The notes under the pieces: model-generated
Seen by the model: only the letters and a program-made list of their open reading frames with translations
Told to the model about the DNA's origin: nothing
The model's database searches: none
Source: Apoderus coryli
Lineage: Eukaryota > Arthropoda > Insecta > Coleoptera > Attelabidae
Length of the DNA stretch: 64,000 nucleotides
Assembly: GCA_911728435.2 (NCBI GenBank)
Contig: CAJVRQ020000074.1
Coordinates: 62,001-126,000 of the forward strand
Direction: 5' to 3'
Shown here: piece after piece, positions 9,574-22,100 of the stretch
Numbering within the stretch: position 1 is the first letter of the stretch
Layout: each line of letters begins with the position of its first letter
Made by a program: the position numbers and the translations under genes

Positions 9574-11938
9574 GTAACAAAACGCTCTAATACGTTCTAA
9601 ATTGCTTTTTTATGCTTAATCTAATTTCTTTTCACTAATAAAATTTACTTTTAAATTCTAAGCGAGAAAACAGCTTTTTGGGAGCCATTTGAAAAGTTTA
9701 ATTCTAAATAACAAAATTTTAGTAACAAAACGCTCTAATTCGTTCTAATTTGCTTTTTTATGCTTAATCTAATTTCTTTTGACTAATAAAATTTACTTTT
9801 AAATTCTAAGTGAGAAAACAGCTTTTTGGGAGCCATTTGAAAAGTTTAATTCTAATTAACAAAATTTTAGTAACAAAACGCTCTAATACGTTCTAAATTG
9901 CTTTTTTATGATTAATCTAATTTCTTTTCACTAATAAAATTTACTTTTAAATTCTAAGTGAGAAAACAGTTTTTTGGGAGCCATTTGAAAAGTTTAATTC
10001 TAAATAACAAAATTTTCGTAACAAAACGCGCTAAATCGTTCTAATTTGCTTTTTTATGCTTAATCTAATTTCTTTAGACTAATAAAATTTACTTTTAAAT
10101 TCTAAGTGAGAAAACAGCTTTTTGGCAGCCATTTGAACGTTTAATTCTAAATAACAAAATTTTAGTAACAAAACGCTCTAATACGTTCTAAATTGCTTTT
10201 TTATGCTTAATCTAATTTCTTTTCACTAATAAAATTTACTTTTAAATTCTAAGTGAGAAAACAGATTTTTGGGAGCCATTTGAAAAGTTTAATTCTAAAT
10301 AACAAAATTTTAGTAACAAAACGCGCTAAATCGTTCTAATTTGCTTTTTTATGCTTAATCTAATTTCTTTTGACCAATAAAATTTACTTTTAAATTCTAA
10401 GTGAGAAAACAGCTTTTTGGGAGCCATTTGAAAAGTTTAATTCTAAATAACAAAATTTTAGTAACAAAACGCTCTAATTCGTTCTAATTTGCTTTTTTAT
10501 GCTTAATCTAATTTCTTTAAACTAATAAAATTTACTTTTAAATTCTAAGTGAGAAAACAGCTTTTTGGGAGCCATTTGAAAAGTTTAATTCTAATTAACA
10601 AAATTTTAGTAACAAAACGCTCTAATTCGTTCTAATTTGCTTTTTTATGCTTAATCTAATTTCTTTTGACTAATAAAATTTACTTTTATATTCTAAGTGA
10701 GAAAACAGCTTTTTGGGAGCCATTTGAAAAGTTTAATTCTAAATAACAAAATTTTAGTAACAAAACCCGCTAAATCGTTCTAATTTGCTTTTTTATGCTT
10801 AATCTAATTTCTTTTGACTAATAAAATTTACTTTGAAATTCTAAGTGAGAAAACAGCTTTTTGGGAGCCATTTGAAAAGTTTAATTCTAATTAACAAAAT
10901 TTTCGTAACAAAACGCGCTAAATCGTTCTAATTTGCTTTTTTATGCTTAATCTAATTTCTTTAGACTAATAAAATTTACTTTTAAATTCTAAGTGAGAAA
11001 ACAGCTTTTTGGCAGCCATTTGAACGTTTAATTCTAAATAACAAAATTTTAGTAACAAAACGCTCTAATACGTTCTAAATTGCTTTTTTATGCTTAATCT
11101 AATTTCTTTTCACTAATAAAATTTAGTTTTAAATTCTAAGTGAGAAAACAGATTTTTGGGAGCCATTTGAAAAGTTTAATTCTAAATAACAAAATTTTAG
11201 TAACAAAACGCGCTAAATCGTTCTAATTTGCTTTTTTATGCTTAATCTAATTTCTTTTGACCAATAAAATTTACTTTTAAATTCTAAGTGAGAAAACAGC
11301 TTTTTGGGAGCCATTTGAAAAGTTTAATTCTAAATAACAAAATTTTAGTAACAAAACGCTCTAATTCGTTCTAATTTGCTTTTTTATGCTTAATCTAATT
11401 TCTTTTGACTAATAAAATTTACTTTTATATTCTAAGTGAGAAAACAGCTTTTTGGGAGCCATTTGAAAAGTTTAATTCTAAATAACAAAATTTTAGTAAC
11501 AAAACGCTCTAATTCGTTCTAATTTGCTTTTTTATGCTTAATCTAATTTCTTTAAACTAATAAAATTTACTTTTAAATTCTAAGTGAGAAAACAGCTTTT
11601 TGGGAGCCATTTGAAAAGTTTAATTCTAATTAACAAAATTTTAGTAACAAAACGCTCTAATTCGTTCTAATTTGCTTTTTTATGCTTAATCTAATTTCTT
11701 TTGACTAATAAAATTTACTTTCATATTCTAAGTGAGAAAACAGCTTTTTGGGAGCCATTTGAAAAGTTTAATTCTAAATAACAAAATTTTAGTAACAAAA
11801 CGCGCTAAATCGTTCTAATTTGCTTTTTTATGCTTAATCTAATTTCTTTTGACTAATAAAATTTACTTTATATTCTAAGTGAGAAAACAGCTTTTTGGGC
11901 GCCATTTGAAAAGTTTAATTCTAAATAACAAAATTTTA

Positions 11939-12025
11939 GTAACAAAACGCTCTAATTCGTTCTAATTTGCTTTTTTACGCTTAATCTAACTTATTTTCAC
12001 TAATAAAATCAATAACAAAATTTTA
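11939..12025. repeat. Delta monomer 4
   Basis: A/B chimeric left half as in delta 1, first delta of R2. It is preceded by a GGGCGCC monomer instead of the GGGAACC monomer seen before delta 1. Confidence 0.95.
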
Positions 12026-14096
12026 GTAACAAAACGCACTAATACGTTCTAAATTGCTTTTTTATGCTTAATCTAATTTCTTTTGACTAATAAAATTTAC
12101 TTTTAAATTCTAAGTGAGAAAACAGCTTTTTGGCAGCCCTTTGAACGTTTAATTCTAAATAACAAAATTTTAGTAACACAACGCGCTAATTCGTTCTAAA
12201 TTGCTTATTTACGCTTAATCTAACTTATTTTCACTAATAAAATTTACTTTTAAATTCTAAGTGAGAAAACAGCTTTTTGGGAGCCATTTGAAAAGTTTAA
12301 TTCTAAATAACGAAATTTTAGTAACAAAACGCGCTAAATCGTTTTAATTTGCTTTTTTATGCTTAATCTAATTTCTTTAGACTAATAAAATTTACTTTTA
12401 AATTCTAAGTGAGAAAACAGCTTTTTGGCAGCCATTTGAAAAGTTTAATTCTAAATAACAAAATTTTAGTAACAAAACGCGCTAAATCGTTCTAATTTGC
12501 TTTTTTATGCTTAATCTAATTTCTTTTGACCAATAAAATTTACTTTGAAATTCTAAGTGAGAAAACAGCTTTTTGGGAACCATTTGAAAAGTTTAATTCT
12601 AAATAACAAAATTTTAGTAACAAAACGCTCTAATTCGTTCTAATTTGCTTTTTTATGCTTAATCTAATTTCTTTTGACTAATAAAATTTACTTTTATATT
12701 CTAAGTGAGAAAACAGCTTTTTGGGAGCCATTTGAAAAGTTTAATTCTAAATAACAAAATTTTAGTAACAAAACGCTCTAATTCGTTCTAATTTGCTTTT
12801 TTATGCTTAATCTAATTTCTTTTGACTAATAAAATTTACTTTTAAATTCTAAGTGAGAAAACAGCTTTTTGGGAGCCATTTGAAAAGTTTAATTCTAATT
12901 AACAAAATTTTAGTAACAAAACGCTCTAATTCGTTCTAATTTGCTTTTTTATGCTTAATCTAATTTCTTTTGACTAATAAAATTTACTTTTATATTCTAA
13001 GTGAGAAAACAGCTTTTTGGGAGCCATTTGAAAAGTTTAATTCTAAATAACAAAATTTTAGTAACAAAACGCGCTAAATCGTTCTAATTTGCTTTTTTAT
13101 GCTTAATCTAATTTTTTTTGACTAATAAAATTTACTTTTATATTCTAAGTGAGAAAACAGCTTTTTGGGCGCCATTTGAAAAGTTTAATTCTAAATAACA
13201 AAATTTTAGTAACAAAACGCTCTAATTGGTTCTAATTTGCTTTTTTATGCTTAATCTAATTTCTTTTGACTAATAAAATTTACTTTTATATTCTAAGTGA
13301 GAAAACAGCTTTTTGGGAGCCATTTGAAAAGTTTAATTCTAAATAACAAAATTTTAGTAACAAAACGCTCTAATTCGTTCTAATTTGCTTTTTTATGCTT
13401 AATCTAATTTTTTTTGACTAATAAAATTTACTTTTATATTCTAAGTGAGAAAACAGCTTTTTGGGCGCCATTTGAAAAGTTTAATTCTAAATAACAAAAT
13501 TTTAGTAACAAAACGCTCTAATTGGTTCTAATTTGCTTTTTTATGCTTAATCTAATTTCTTTTGACTAATAAAATTTACTTTTAAATTCTAAGTGAGAAA
13601 ACAGCTTTTTGGGAGCCATTTGAAAAGTTCAATTCTAAATAACAAAATTTTAGTAACAAAACGCGCTAAATCGTTCTAATTTGCTTTTTTATGCTTAATC
13701 TAATTTCTTTAGACTAATAGAAATTACTTTTAATTTCTAAGTGAGAAAACAGCTTTTTGGGAGCCATTTGAAACGTTTAATTCTAAATAACAATATTTTA
13801 GTAACAAAACGCGCTAATTCGTTCTAAATTGCCTATTTACGCTTAATCTAACTTATTTTCACTAATAAAATTTACTTTTAAATTCTAAGTGAGGAAACAG
13901 CTTTTTGGGAGCCATTTGAAACGTTTAATTCTAAATAACAAAATTTTAGTAACAAAACGCGCTAATTCGTTCTAAATTGCTTATTTACGCTTAATCTAAC
14001 TTATTTTCACTAATAAAATTTACTTTGAAATTCTAAGTGAGAAAACAGCTTTTTGGGAACCATTTGAAAAGTTTAATTCTAAATAACAAAATTTTA

Positions 14097-14183
14097 GTAA
14101 CAAAACGCTCTAATTCGTTCTAATTTGCTTTTTTACGCTTAATCTAACTTATTTTCACTAATAAAATCAATAACAAAATTTTA
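14097..14183. repeat. Delta monomer 5
   Basis: Second delta of R2, 2,158 bp after delta 4, preceded by the B/GGGAACC hybrid monomer as for deltas 2 and 7. Confidence 0.95.
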
Positions 14184-14921
14184 GTAACAAAACGCACTAA
14201 TACGTTCTAAATTGCTTTTTTATGCTTAATCTAATTTCTTTTGACTAATAAAATTTACTTTTAAATTCTAAGTGAGAAAACAGCTTTTTGGCAGCCCTTT
14301 GAACGTTTAATTCTAAATAACAAAATTTTAGTAACACAACGCGCTAATTCGTTCTAAATTGCTTATTTACGCTTAATCTAACTTATTTTCACTAATAAAA
14401 TTTACTTTTAAATTCTAAGTGAGAAAACAGCTTTTTGGGAGCCATTTGAAAAGTTTAATTCTAAATAACGAAATTTTAGTAACAAAACGCGCTAAATCGT
14501 TTTAATTTGCTTTTTTATGCTTAATCTAATTTCTTTAGACTAATAAAATTTACTTTTAAATTCTAAGTGAGAAAACAGCTTTTTGGCAGCCATTTGAAAA
14601 GTTTAATTCTAAATAACAAAATTTTAGTAACAAAACGCGCTAAATCGTTCTAATTTGCTTTTTTATGCTTAATCTAATTTCTTTTGACCAATAAAATTTA
14701 CTTTTAAATTCTAAGTGAGGAAACAGCTTTTTGGGAGCCATTTGAAACGTTTAATTCTAAATAACAAAATTTTAGTAACAAAACGCGCTAATTCGTTCTA
14801 AATTGCTTATTTACGCTTAATCTAACTTATTTTCACTAATAAAATTTACTTTTAAATTCTAAGTGAGAAAACAGCTTTTTGGGAGCCATTTGAAAGTTTT
14901 ATTCTAAATAACAAAATTTTA

Positions 14922-15068
14922 GTAACAAAACGCGCTAAATCGTTCTAATTTGCTTTTTTATGCTTAATCTAATTTCTTTTGACTAATAAAATTTACTTTT
15001 AAATTCTAAGTGAGAAAACAGCTTTTTGGCAGCCATTTGAACGTTTAATTCTAAATAACAAAATTTTA
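14922..15068. repeat. Fusion monomer left by loss of one repeat unit in R2
   Basis: The left half is that of an H monomer (GCGCTAAATCGTTC, TTTTGACT) and the right half that of the following C monomer (GGCAGCC, GAACG). In R1 and R3 these are two separate neighbouring monomers. Joining them explains the 148-bp deficit of R2. The crossover lies between positions 60 and 109, across the near-invariant core. Confidence 0.75.
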
Positions 15069-15511
15069 GTAACAAAACGCGCTAATTCGTTCTAAATTGC
15101 TTATTTACGCTTAATCTAACTTATTTTCACTAATAAAATTTACTTTTAAATTCTAAGTGAGAAAACAGCTTTTTGGGAGCCATTTGAAAAGTTTAATTCT
15201 AAATAACGAAATTTTAGTAACAAAACGCGCTAAATCGTTTTAATTTGCTTTTTTATGCTCAATCTAATTTCTTTAGACTAATAAAATTTACTTTTAAATT
15301 CTAAGTGAGAAAACAGCTTTTTGGCAGCCATTTGAACGTCTAATTCTAAATAACAAAATTTTAGTAACAAAACGCTCTAATACGTTCTAAATTGCTTTTT
15401 TATGCTTAATCTAATTTCTTTTCACTAATAAAATTTACTTTTAAATTCTAAGTGAGAAAACAGCTTTTTGGGCGCCATTTGAAAAGTTTAATTCTAAATA
15501 ACAAAATTTTA

Positions 15512-15598
15512 GTAACAAAACGCTCTAATTCGTTCTAATTTGCTTTTTTACGCTTAATCTAACTTATTTTCACTAATAAAATCAATAACAAAATTTTA
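15512..15598. repeat. Delta monomer 6
   Basis: First delta of R3, exactly 3,573 bp after delta 4, with A/B chimeric left half. Confidence 0.95.
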
Positions 15599-17669
15599 GT
15601 AACAAAACGCACTAATACGTTCTAAATTGCTTTTTTATGCTTAATCTAATTTCTTTTGACTAATAAAATTTACTTTTAAATTCTAAGTGAGAAAACAGCT
15701 TTTTGGCAGCCCTTTGAACGTTTAATTCTAAATAACAAAATTTTAGTAACACAACGCGCTAATTCGTTCTAAATTGCTTATTTACGCTTAATCTAACTTA
15801 TTTTCACTAATAAAATTTACTTTTAAATTCTAAGTGAGAAAACAGCTTTTTGGGAGCCATTTGAAAAGTTTAATTCAAAATAACGAAATTTTAGTAACAA
15901 AACGCGCTAAATCGTTTTAATTTGCTTTTTTATGCTTAATCTAATTTCTTTAGACTAATAAAATTTACTTTTAAATTCTAAGTGAGAAAACAGCTTTTTG
16001 GCAGCCATTTGAAAAGTTTAATTCTAAATAACAAAATTTTAGTAACAAAACGCGCTAAATCGTTCTAATTTGCTTTTTTATGCTTAATCTAATTTCTTTT
16101 GACCAATAAAATTTACTTTGAAATTCTAAGTGAGAAAACAGCTTTTTGGGAACCATTTGAAAAGTTTAATTCTAAATAACAAAATTTTAGTAACAAAACG
16201 CTCTAATTCGTTCTAATTTGCTTTTTTATGCTTAATCTAATTTCTTTTGACTAATAAAATTTACTTTTATATTCTAAGTGAGAAAACAGCTTTTTGGGAG
16301 CCATTTGAAAAGTTTAATTCTAAATAACAAAATTTTAGTAACAAAACGCTCTAATTCGTTCTAATTTGCTTTTTTATGCTTAATCTAATTTCTTTTGACT
16401 AATAAAATTTACTTTTAAATTCTAAGTGAGAAAACAGCTTTTTGGGAGCCATTTGAAAAGTTTAATTCTAATTAACAAAATTTTAGTAACAAAACGCTCT
16501 AATTCGTTCTAATTTGCTTTTTTATGCTTAATCTAATTTCTTTTGACTAATAAAATTTACTTTTATATTCTAAGTGAGAAAACAGCTTTTTGGGAGCCAT
16601 TTGAAAAGTTTAATTCTAAATAACAAAATTTTAGTAACAAAACGCGCTAAATCGTTCTAATTTGCTTTTTTATGCTTAATCTAATTTTTTTTGACTAATA
16701 AAATTTACTTTTATATTCTAAGTGAGAAAACAGCTTTTTGGGCGCCATTTGAAAAGTTTAATTCTAAATAACAAAATTTTAGTAACAAAACGCTCTAATT
16801 GGTTCTAATTTGCTTTTTTATGCTTAATCTAATTTCTTTTGACTAATAAAATTTACTTTTATATTCTAAGTGAGAAAACAGCTTTTTGGGAGCCATTTGA
16901 AAAGTTTAATTCTAAATAACAAAATTTTAGTAACAAAACGCTCTAATTCGTTCTAATTTGCTTTTTTATGCTTAATCTAATTTTTTTTGACTAATAAAAT
17001 TTACTTTTATATTCTAAGTGAGAAAACAGCTTTTTGGGCGCCATTTGAAAAGTTTAATTCTAAATAACAAAATTTTAGTAACAAAACGCTCTAATTGGTT
17101 CTAATTTGCTTTTTTATGCTTAATCTAATTTCTTTTGACTAATAAAATTTACTTTTAAATTCTAAGTGAGAAAACAGCTTTTTGGGAGCCATTTGAAAAG
17201 TTCAATTCTAAATAACAAAATTTTAGTAACAAAACGCGCTAAATCGTTCTAATTTGCTTTTTTATGCTTAATCTAATTTCTTTAGACTAATAGAAATTAC
17301 TTTTAATTTCTAAGTGAGAAAACAGCTTTTTGGGAGCCATTTGAAACGTTTAATTCTAAATAACAATATTTTAGTAACAAAACGCGCTAATTCGTTCTAA
17401 ATTGCCTATTTACGCTTAATCTAACTTATTTTCACTAATAAAATTTACTTTTAAATTCTAAGTGAGGAAACAGCTTTTTGGGAGCCATTTGAAACGTTTA
17501 ATTCTAAATAACAAAATTTTAGTAACAAAACGCGCTAATTCGTTCTAAATTGCTTATTTACGCTTAATCTAACTTATTTTCACTAATAAAATTTACTTTG
17601 AAATTCTAAGTGAGAAAACAGCTTTTTGGGAACCATTTGAAAAGTTTAATTCTAAATAACAAAATTTTA

Positions 17670-17756
17670 GTAACAAAACGCTCTAATTCGTTCTAATTTG
17701 CTTTTTTACGCTTAATCTAACTTATTTTCACTAATAAAATCAATAACAAAATTTTA
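17670..17756. repeat. Delta monomer 7
   Basis: Second delta of R3, 2,158 bp after delta 6, following the hybrid B/GGGAACC monomer. Confidence 0.95.
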
Positions 17757-19167
17757 GTAACAAAACGCACTAATACGTTCTAAATTGCTTTTTTATGCTT
17801 AATCTAATTTCTTTTGACTAATAAAATTTACTTTTAAATTCTAAGTGAGAAAACAGCTTTTTGGCAGCCCTTTGAACGTTTAATTCTAAATAACAAAATT
17901 TTAGTAACACAACGCGCTAATTCGTTCTAAATTGCTTATTTACGCTTAATCTAACTTATTTTCACTAATAAAATTTACTTTTAAATTCTAAGTGAGAAAA
18001 CAGCTTTTTGGGAGCCATTTGAAAAGTTTAATTCTAAATAACGAAATTTTAGTAACAAAACGCGCTAAATCGTTTTAATTTGCTTTTTTATGCTTAATCT
18101 AATTTCTTTAGACTAATAAAATTTACTTTTAAATTCTAAGTGAGAAAACAGCTTTTTGGCAGCCATTTGAAAAGTTTAATTCTAAATAACAAAATTTTAG
18201 TAACAAAACGCGCTAAATCGTTCTAATTTGCTTTTTTATGCTTAATCTAATTTCTTTTGACCAATAAAATTTACTTTTAAATTCTAAGTGAGGAAACAGC
18301 TTTTTGGGAGCCATTTGAAACGTTTAATTCTAAATAACAAAATTTTAGTAACAAAACGCGCTAATTCGTTCTAAATTGCTTATTTACGCTTAATCTAACT
18401 TATTTTCACTAATAAAATTTACTTTTAAATTCTAAGTGAGAAAACAGCTTTTTGGGAGCCATTTGAAAGTTTTATTCTAAATAACAAAATTTTAGTAACA
18501 AAACGCGCTAAATCGTTCTAATTTGCTTTTTTATGCTTAATCTAATTTCTTTTGACTAATAAAATTTACTTTTAAATTCTAAGTGAGAAAACAGCTTTTT
18601 GGGAGCCATTTGAAAAGTTTAATTCTAAATAACAAAATTTTAGTAACAAAACGCGCTAAATCGTTTTAATTTGCTTTTTTATGCTTAATCTAATTTCTTT
18701 AGACTAATAAAATTTACTTTTAAATTCTAAGTGAGAAAACAGCTTTTTGGCAGCCATTTGAACGTTTAATTCTAAATAACAAAATTTTAGTAACAAAACG
18801 CGCTAATTCGTTCTAAATTGCTTATTTACGCTTAATCTAACTTATTTTCACTAATAAAATTTACTTTTAAATTCTAAGTGAGAAAACAGCTTTTTGGGAG
18901 CCATTTGAAAAGTTTAATTCTAAATAACGAAATTTTAGTAACAAAACGCGCTAAATCGTTTTAATTTGCTTTTTTATGCTCAATCTAATTTCTTTAGACT
19001 AATAAAATTTACTTTTAAATTCTAAGTGAGAAAACAGCTTTTTGGCAGCCATTTGAACGTCTAATTCTAAATAACAAAATTTTAGTAACAAAACGCTCTA
19101 ATACGTTCTAAATTGCTTTTTTATGCTTAATCTAATTTCTTTTCACTAATAAAATTTACTTTTAAAT

Positions 19168-22100
19168 TCTAAGTGAGAAAACAGCTTTTTGGGAGCCATT
19201 TGAAAAGTTTAATTCTAAATAACAAAATTTTAGTAACAAAACGCGCTAAATCGTTCTAATTTGCTTTTTTATGCTTAATCTAATTTCTTTTGACCAATAA
19301 AATTTACTTTTAAATTCTAAGTGAGAAAACAGCTTTTTGGGAGCCATTTGAAAAGTTTAATTCTAAATAACAAAATTTTAGTAACAAAACGCTCTAATTC
19401 GTTCTAATTTGCTTTTTTATGCTTAATCTAATTTCTTTTGACTAATAAAATTTACTTTTATATTCTAAGTGAGAAAACAGCTTTTTGGGAGCCATTTTAA
19501 AAGTTTAATTCTAAATAACAAAATTTTAGTAACAAAACGCTCTAATTCGTTCTAATTTGCTTTTTTATGCTTAATCTAATTTCTTTTGACTAATAAAATT
19601 TACTTTTAAATTCTAAGTGAGAAAACAGCTTTTTGGGAGCCATTTGAAAAGTTTAATTCTAATTAACAAAATTTTAGTAACAAAACGCTCTAATACGTTC
19701 TAAATTGCTTTTTTATGCTTAATCTAATTTCTTTTCACTAATAAAATTTACTTTTAAATTCCAAGTGAGAAAACAGTTTTTTGGGAGCCATTTGAAAAGT
19801 TTAATTCTAAATAACAAAATTTTCGTAACAAAACGCGCTAAATCGTTCTAATTTGCTTTTTTATGCTTAATCTAATTTCTTTAGACTAATAAAATTTACT
19901 TTTAAATTCTAAGTGAGAAAACAGCTTTTTGGCAGCCATTTGAACGTTTAATTCTAAATAACAAAATTTTAGTAACAAAACGCTCTAATACGTTCTAAAT
20001 TGCTTTTTTATGCTTAATCTAATTTCTTTTCACTAATAAAATTTACTTTTAAATTCTAAGTGAGAAAACAGATTTTTGGGAGCCATTTGAAAAGTTTAAT
20101 TCTAAATAACAAAATTTTAGTAACAAAACGCGCTAAATCGTTCTAATTTGCTTTTTTATGCTTAATCTAATTTCTTTTGACCAATAAAATTTACTTTTAA
20201 ATTCTAAGTGAGAAAACAGCTTTTTGGGAGCCATTTGAAAAGTTTAATTCTAAATAACAAAATTTTAGTAACAAAACGCTCTAATTCGTTCTAATTTGCT
20301 TTTTTATGCTTAATCTAATTTCTTTTGACTAATAAAATTTACTTTTATATTCTAAGTGAGAAAACAGCTTTTTGGGAGCCATTTGAAAAGTTTAATTCTA
20401 AATAACAAAATTTTAGTAACAAAACGCTCTAATTCGTTCTAATTTGCTTTTTTATGCTTAATCTAATTTCTTTAAACTAATAAAATTTACTTTTAAATTC
20501 TAAGTGAGAAAACAGCTTTTTGGGAGCCATTTGAAAAGTTTAATTCTAATTAACAAAATTTTAGTAACAAAACGCTCTAATTCGTTCTAATTTACTTTTT
20601 TATGCTTAATCTAATTTCTTTTGACTAATAAAATTTACTTTTATATTCTAAGTGAGAAAACAGCTTTTTGGGAGCCATTTGAAAAGTTTAATTCTAAATA
20701 ACAAAATTTTAGTAACAAAACGCGCTAAATCGTTCTAATTTGCTTTTTTATGCTTAATCTAATTTCTTTTGACTAATAAAATTTACTTTATATTCTAAGT
20801 GAGAAAACAGCTTTTTGAGCGCCATTTGAAAAGTTTAATTCTAAATAACAAAATTTTAGTAACAAAACGCTCTAATTGGTTCTAATTTGCTTTTTTATGC
20901 TTAATCTAATTTCTTTTGACTAAAAAAATTTACTTTTAAATTCTAAGTGAGAAAACAGCTTTTTGGGAGCCATTTGAAAAGTTTAATTCTAATTAACAAA
21001 ATTTTAGTAACAAAACGCTCTAATTCGTTCTAATTTGCTTTTTTATGGTTAATCTAATTTCTTTTGACTAATAAAATTTACTTTTAAATTCTAAGTGAGA
21101 AAACAGCTTTTTGGGAGCCATTTGAAAAGTTCAATTCTAAATAACAAAATTTTAGTAACAAAACGCGCTAAATCGTTCTAATTTGCTTTTTTATGCTTAA
21201 TCTAATTTCTTTAGACTAATAGAATTTACTTTTAATTTCTAAGTGAGAAAACAGCTTTTTGGGAGCCATTTGAAACGTTTAATTCTAAATAACAATATTT
21301 TAGTAACAAAACGCGCTAATTCGTTCTAAATTGCTTATTTACGCTTAATCTAACTTATTTTCACTAATAAAATTTACTTTTAAATTCTAAGTGAGGAAAC
21401 AGCTTTTTGGGAGCCATTTGAAACGTTTAATTCTAAATAACAAAATTTTAGTAACAAACCGCGCTAATTCGTTCTAAATTGCTTATTTACGCTTAATCTA
21501 ACTTATTTTCACTAATAAAATTTACTTTTAAATTCTAAGTGAGGAAACAGCTTTTTGGGAGCCATTTGAAACGTTTAATTCTAAATAACAAAATTTTAGT
21601 AACAAACCGCGCTAATTCGTTCTAAATTGCTTATTTACGCTTAATCTAACTTATTTTCACTAATAAAATCAATAACAAAATTTTAGTAACAAAACGCACT
21701 AATACGTTCTAAATTGCTTTTTTATGCTTAATCTAATTTCTTTTGACTAATAAAATTTACTTTTAAATTCTAAGTGAGAAAACAGCTTTTTGGGACCCAT
21801 TTGAACGTTTAATTCTAAATAACAAAATTTTAGTAACAAAACGCGCTAATTCGTTCTAATTTGCTTTTTTATGCTTAATCTAATTTCTTTTGACTAATAA
21901 AATTTACTTTTAATTTCTAAGTGAGAAAACAGCTTTTTGGGAGCCATTTGAAAAGTTTAATTCTAAATAACAAAATTTTAGTAACAAAACGCTCTAATTC
22001 GTTCTAATTTGCTTTTTTATGCTTAATCTAATTTCTTTTGACTAATAAAATTTACTTTTAAATTCTAAGTGAGAAAACAGCTTTTTGGGAGCCATTTGAA

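Larger units (their letters stand above)
5160..11875. repeat. D/G/L/K-type segment, first copy
   Basis: Recurring order of monomers: D (CAGATTTTT), G (GACC), A, L (TTTAAACTAAT), A, H, C preceded by TTTTCGTAAC, D, A, K (CAGTTTTTTGGG). K marks near 8,490 and 9,967 are about 1,477 bp apart, ten monomers, giving a decameric higher-order unit. Around 7,400-8,100 a B-rich insert carries TAGAATTTAC, CAATATTTT and a delta monomer. Local oddities: CTGAGTGAG (8,180), AGCGAG (9,661), ATGATTAATC (9,908), AAAACCCGC (10,766). Up to about 11,600 it matches 19,190-25,350, with an offset of 14,032 bp before the duplicated dimer at 6,680 and 13,737 bp after it. Confidence 0.8.
11875..15447. repeat. Higher-order block R2 (3,573-bp unit, one monomer short)
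   Basis: Contains delta monomers at 11,939 and 14,097 with the same 2,158-bp spacing as in R1 and R3 and the same marks between them (GGCAGCCCTTTG, GTAACACAACG, GGGAACC, GGGCGCC, AATTGG, TAGAAATTAC). It lies directly against R3 as a tandem repeat. The left edge lies between TTTATATTC and GGGCGCC. The step to R3 is 3,573 bp up to the GAAAGTTTTATTC mark (14,891/18,464) and 3,721 bp from the ATGCTCAATC mark (15,257/18,978). R2 therefore lost one 148-bp monomer between those marks. Confidence 0.85.
15448..19168. repeat. Higher-order block R3 (3,721 bp)
   Basis: A near-identical copy of R1 from about 1,443, at a constant offset of 14,032 bp (delta 1480/15512, delta 3638/17670, ATGCTCAATC 4,946/18,978). 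It is also the tandem partner of R2. It has the full monomer complement. Single differences from R1 include CGTTTTAAT against CGTTCTAAT near 18,662 and AATTCAAAATAAC near 15,876. Its left edge against R2 lies between the TTTAAATTC (about 15,445) and GGGCGCC (15,467) of one chimeric monomer. Confidence 0.85.
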
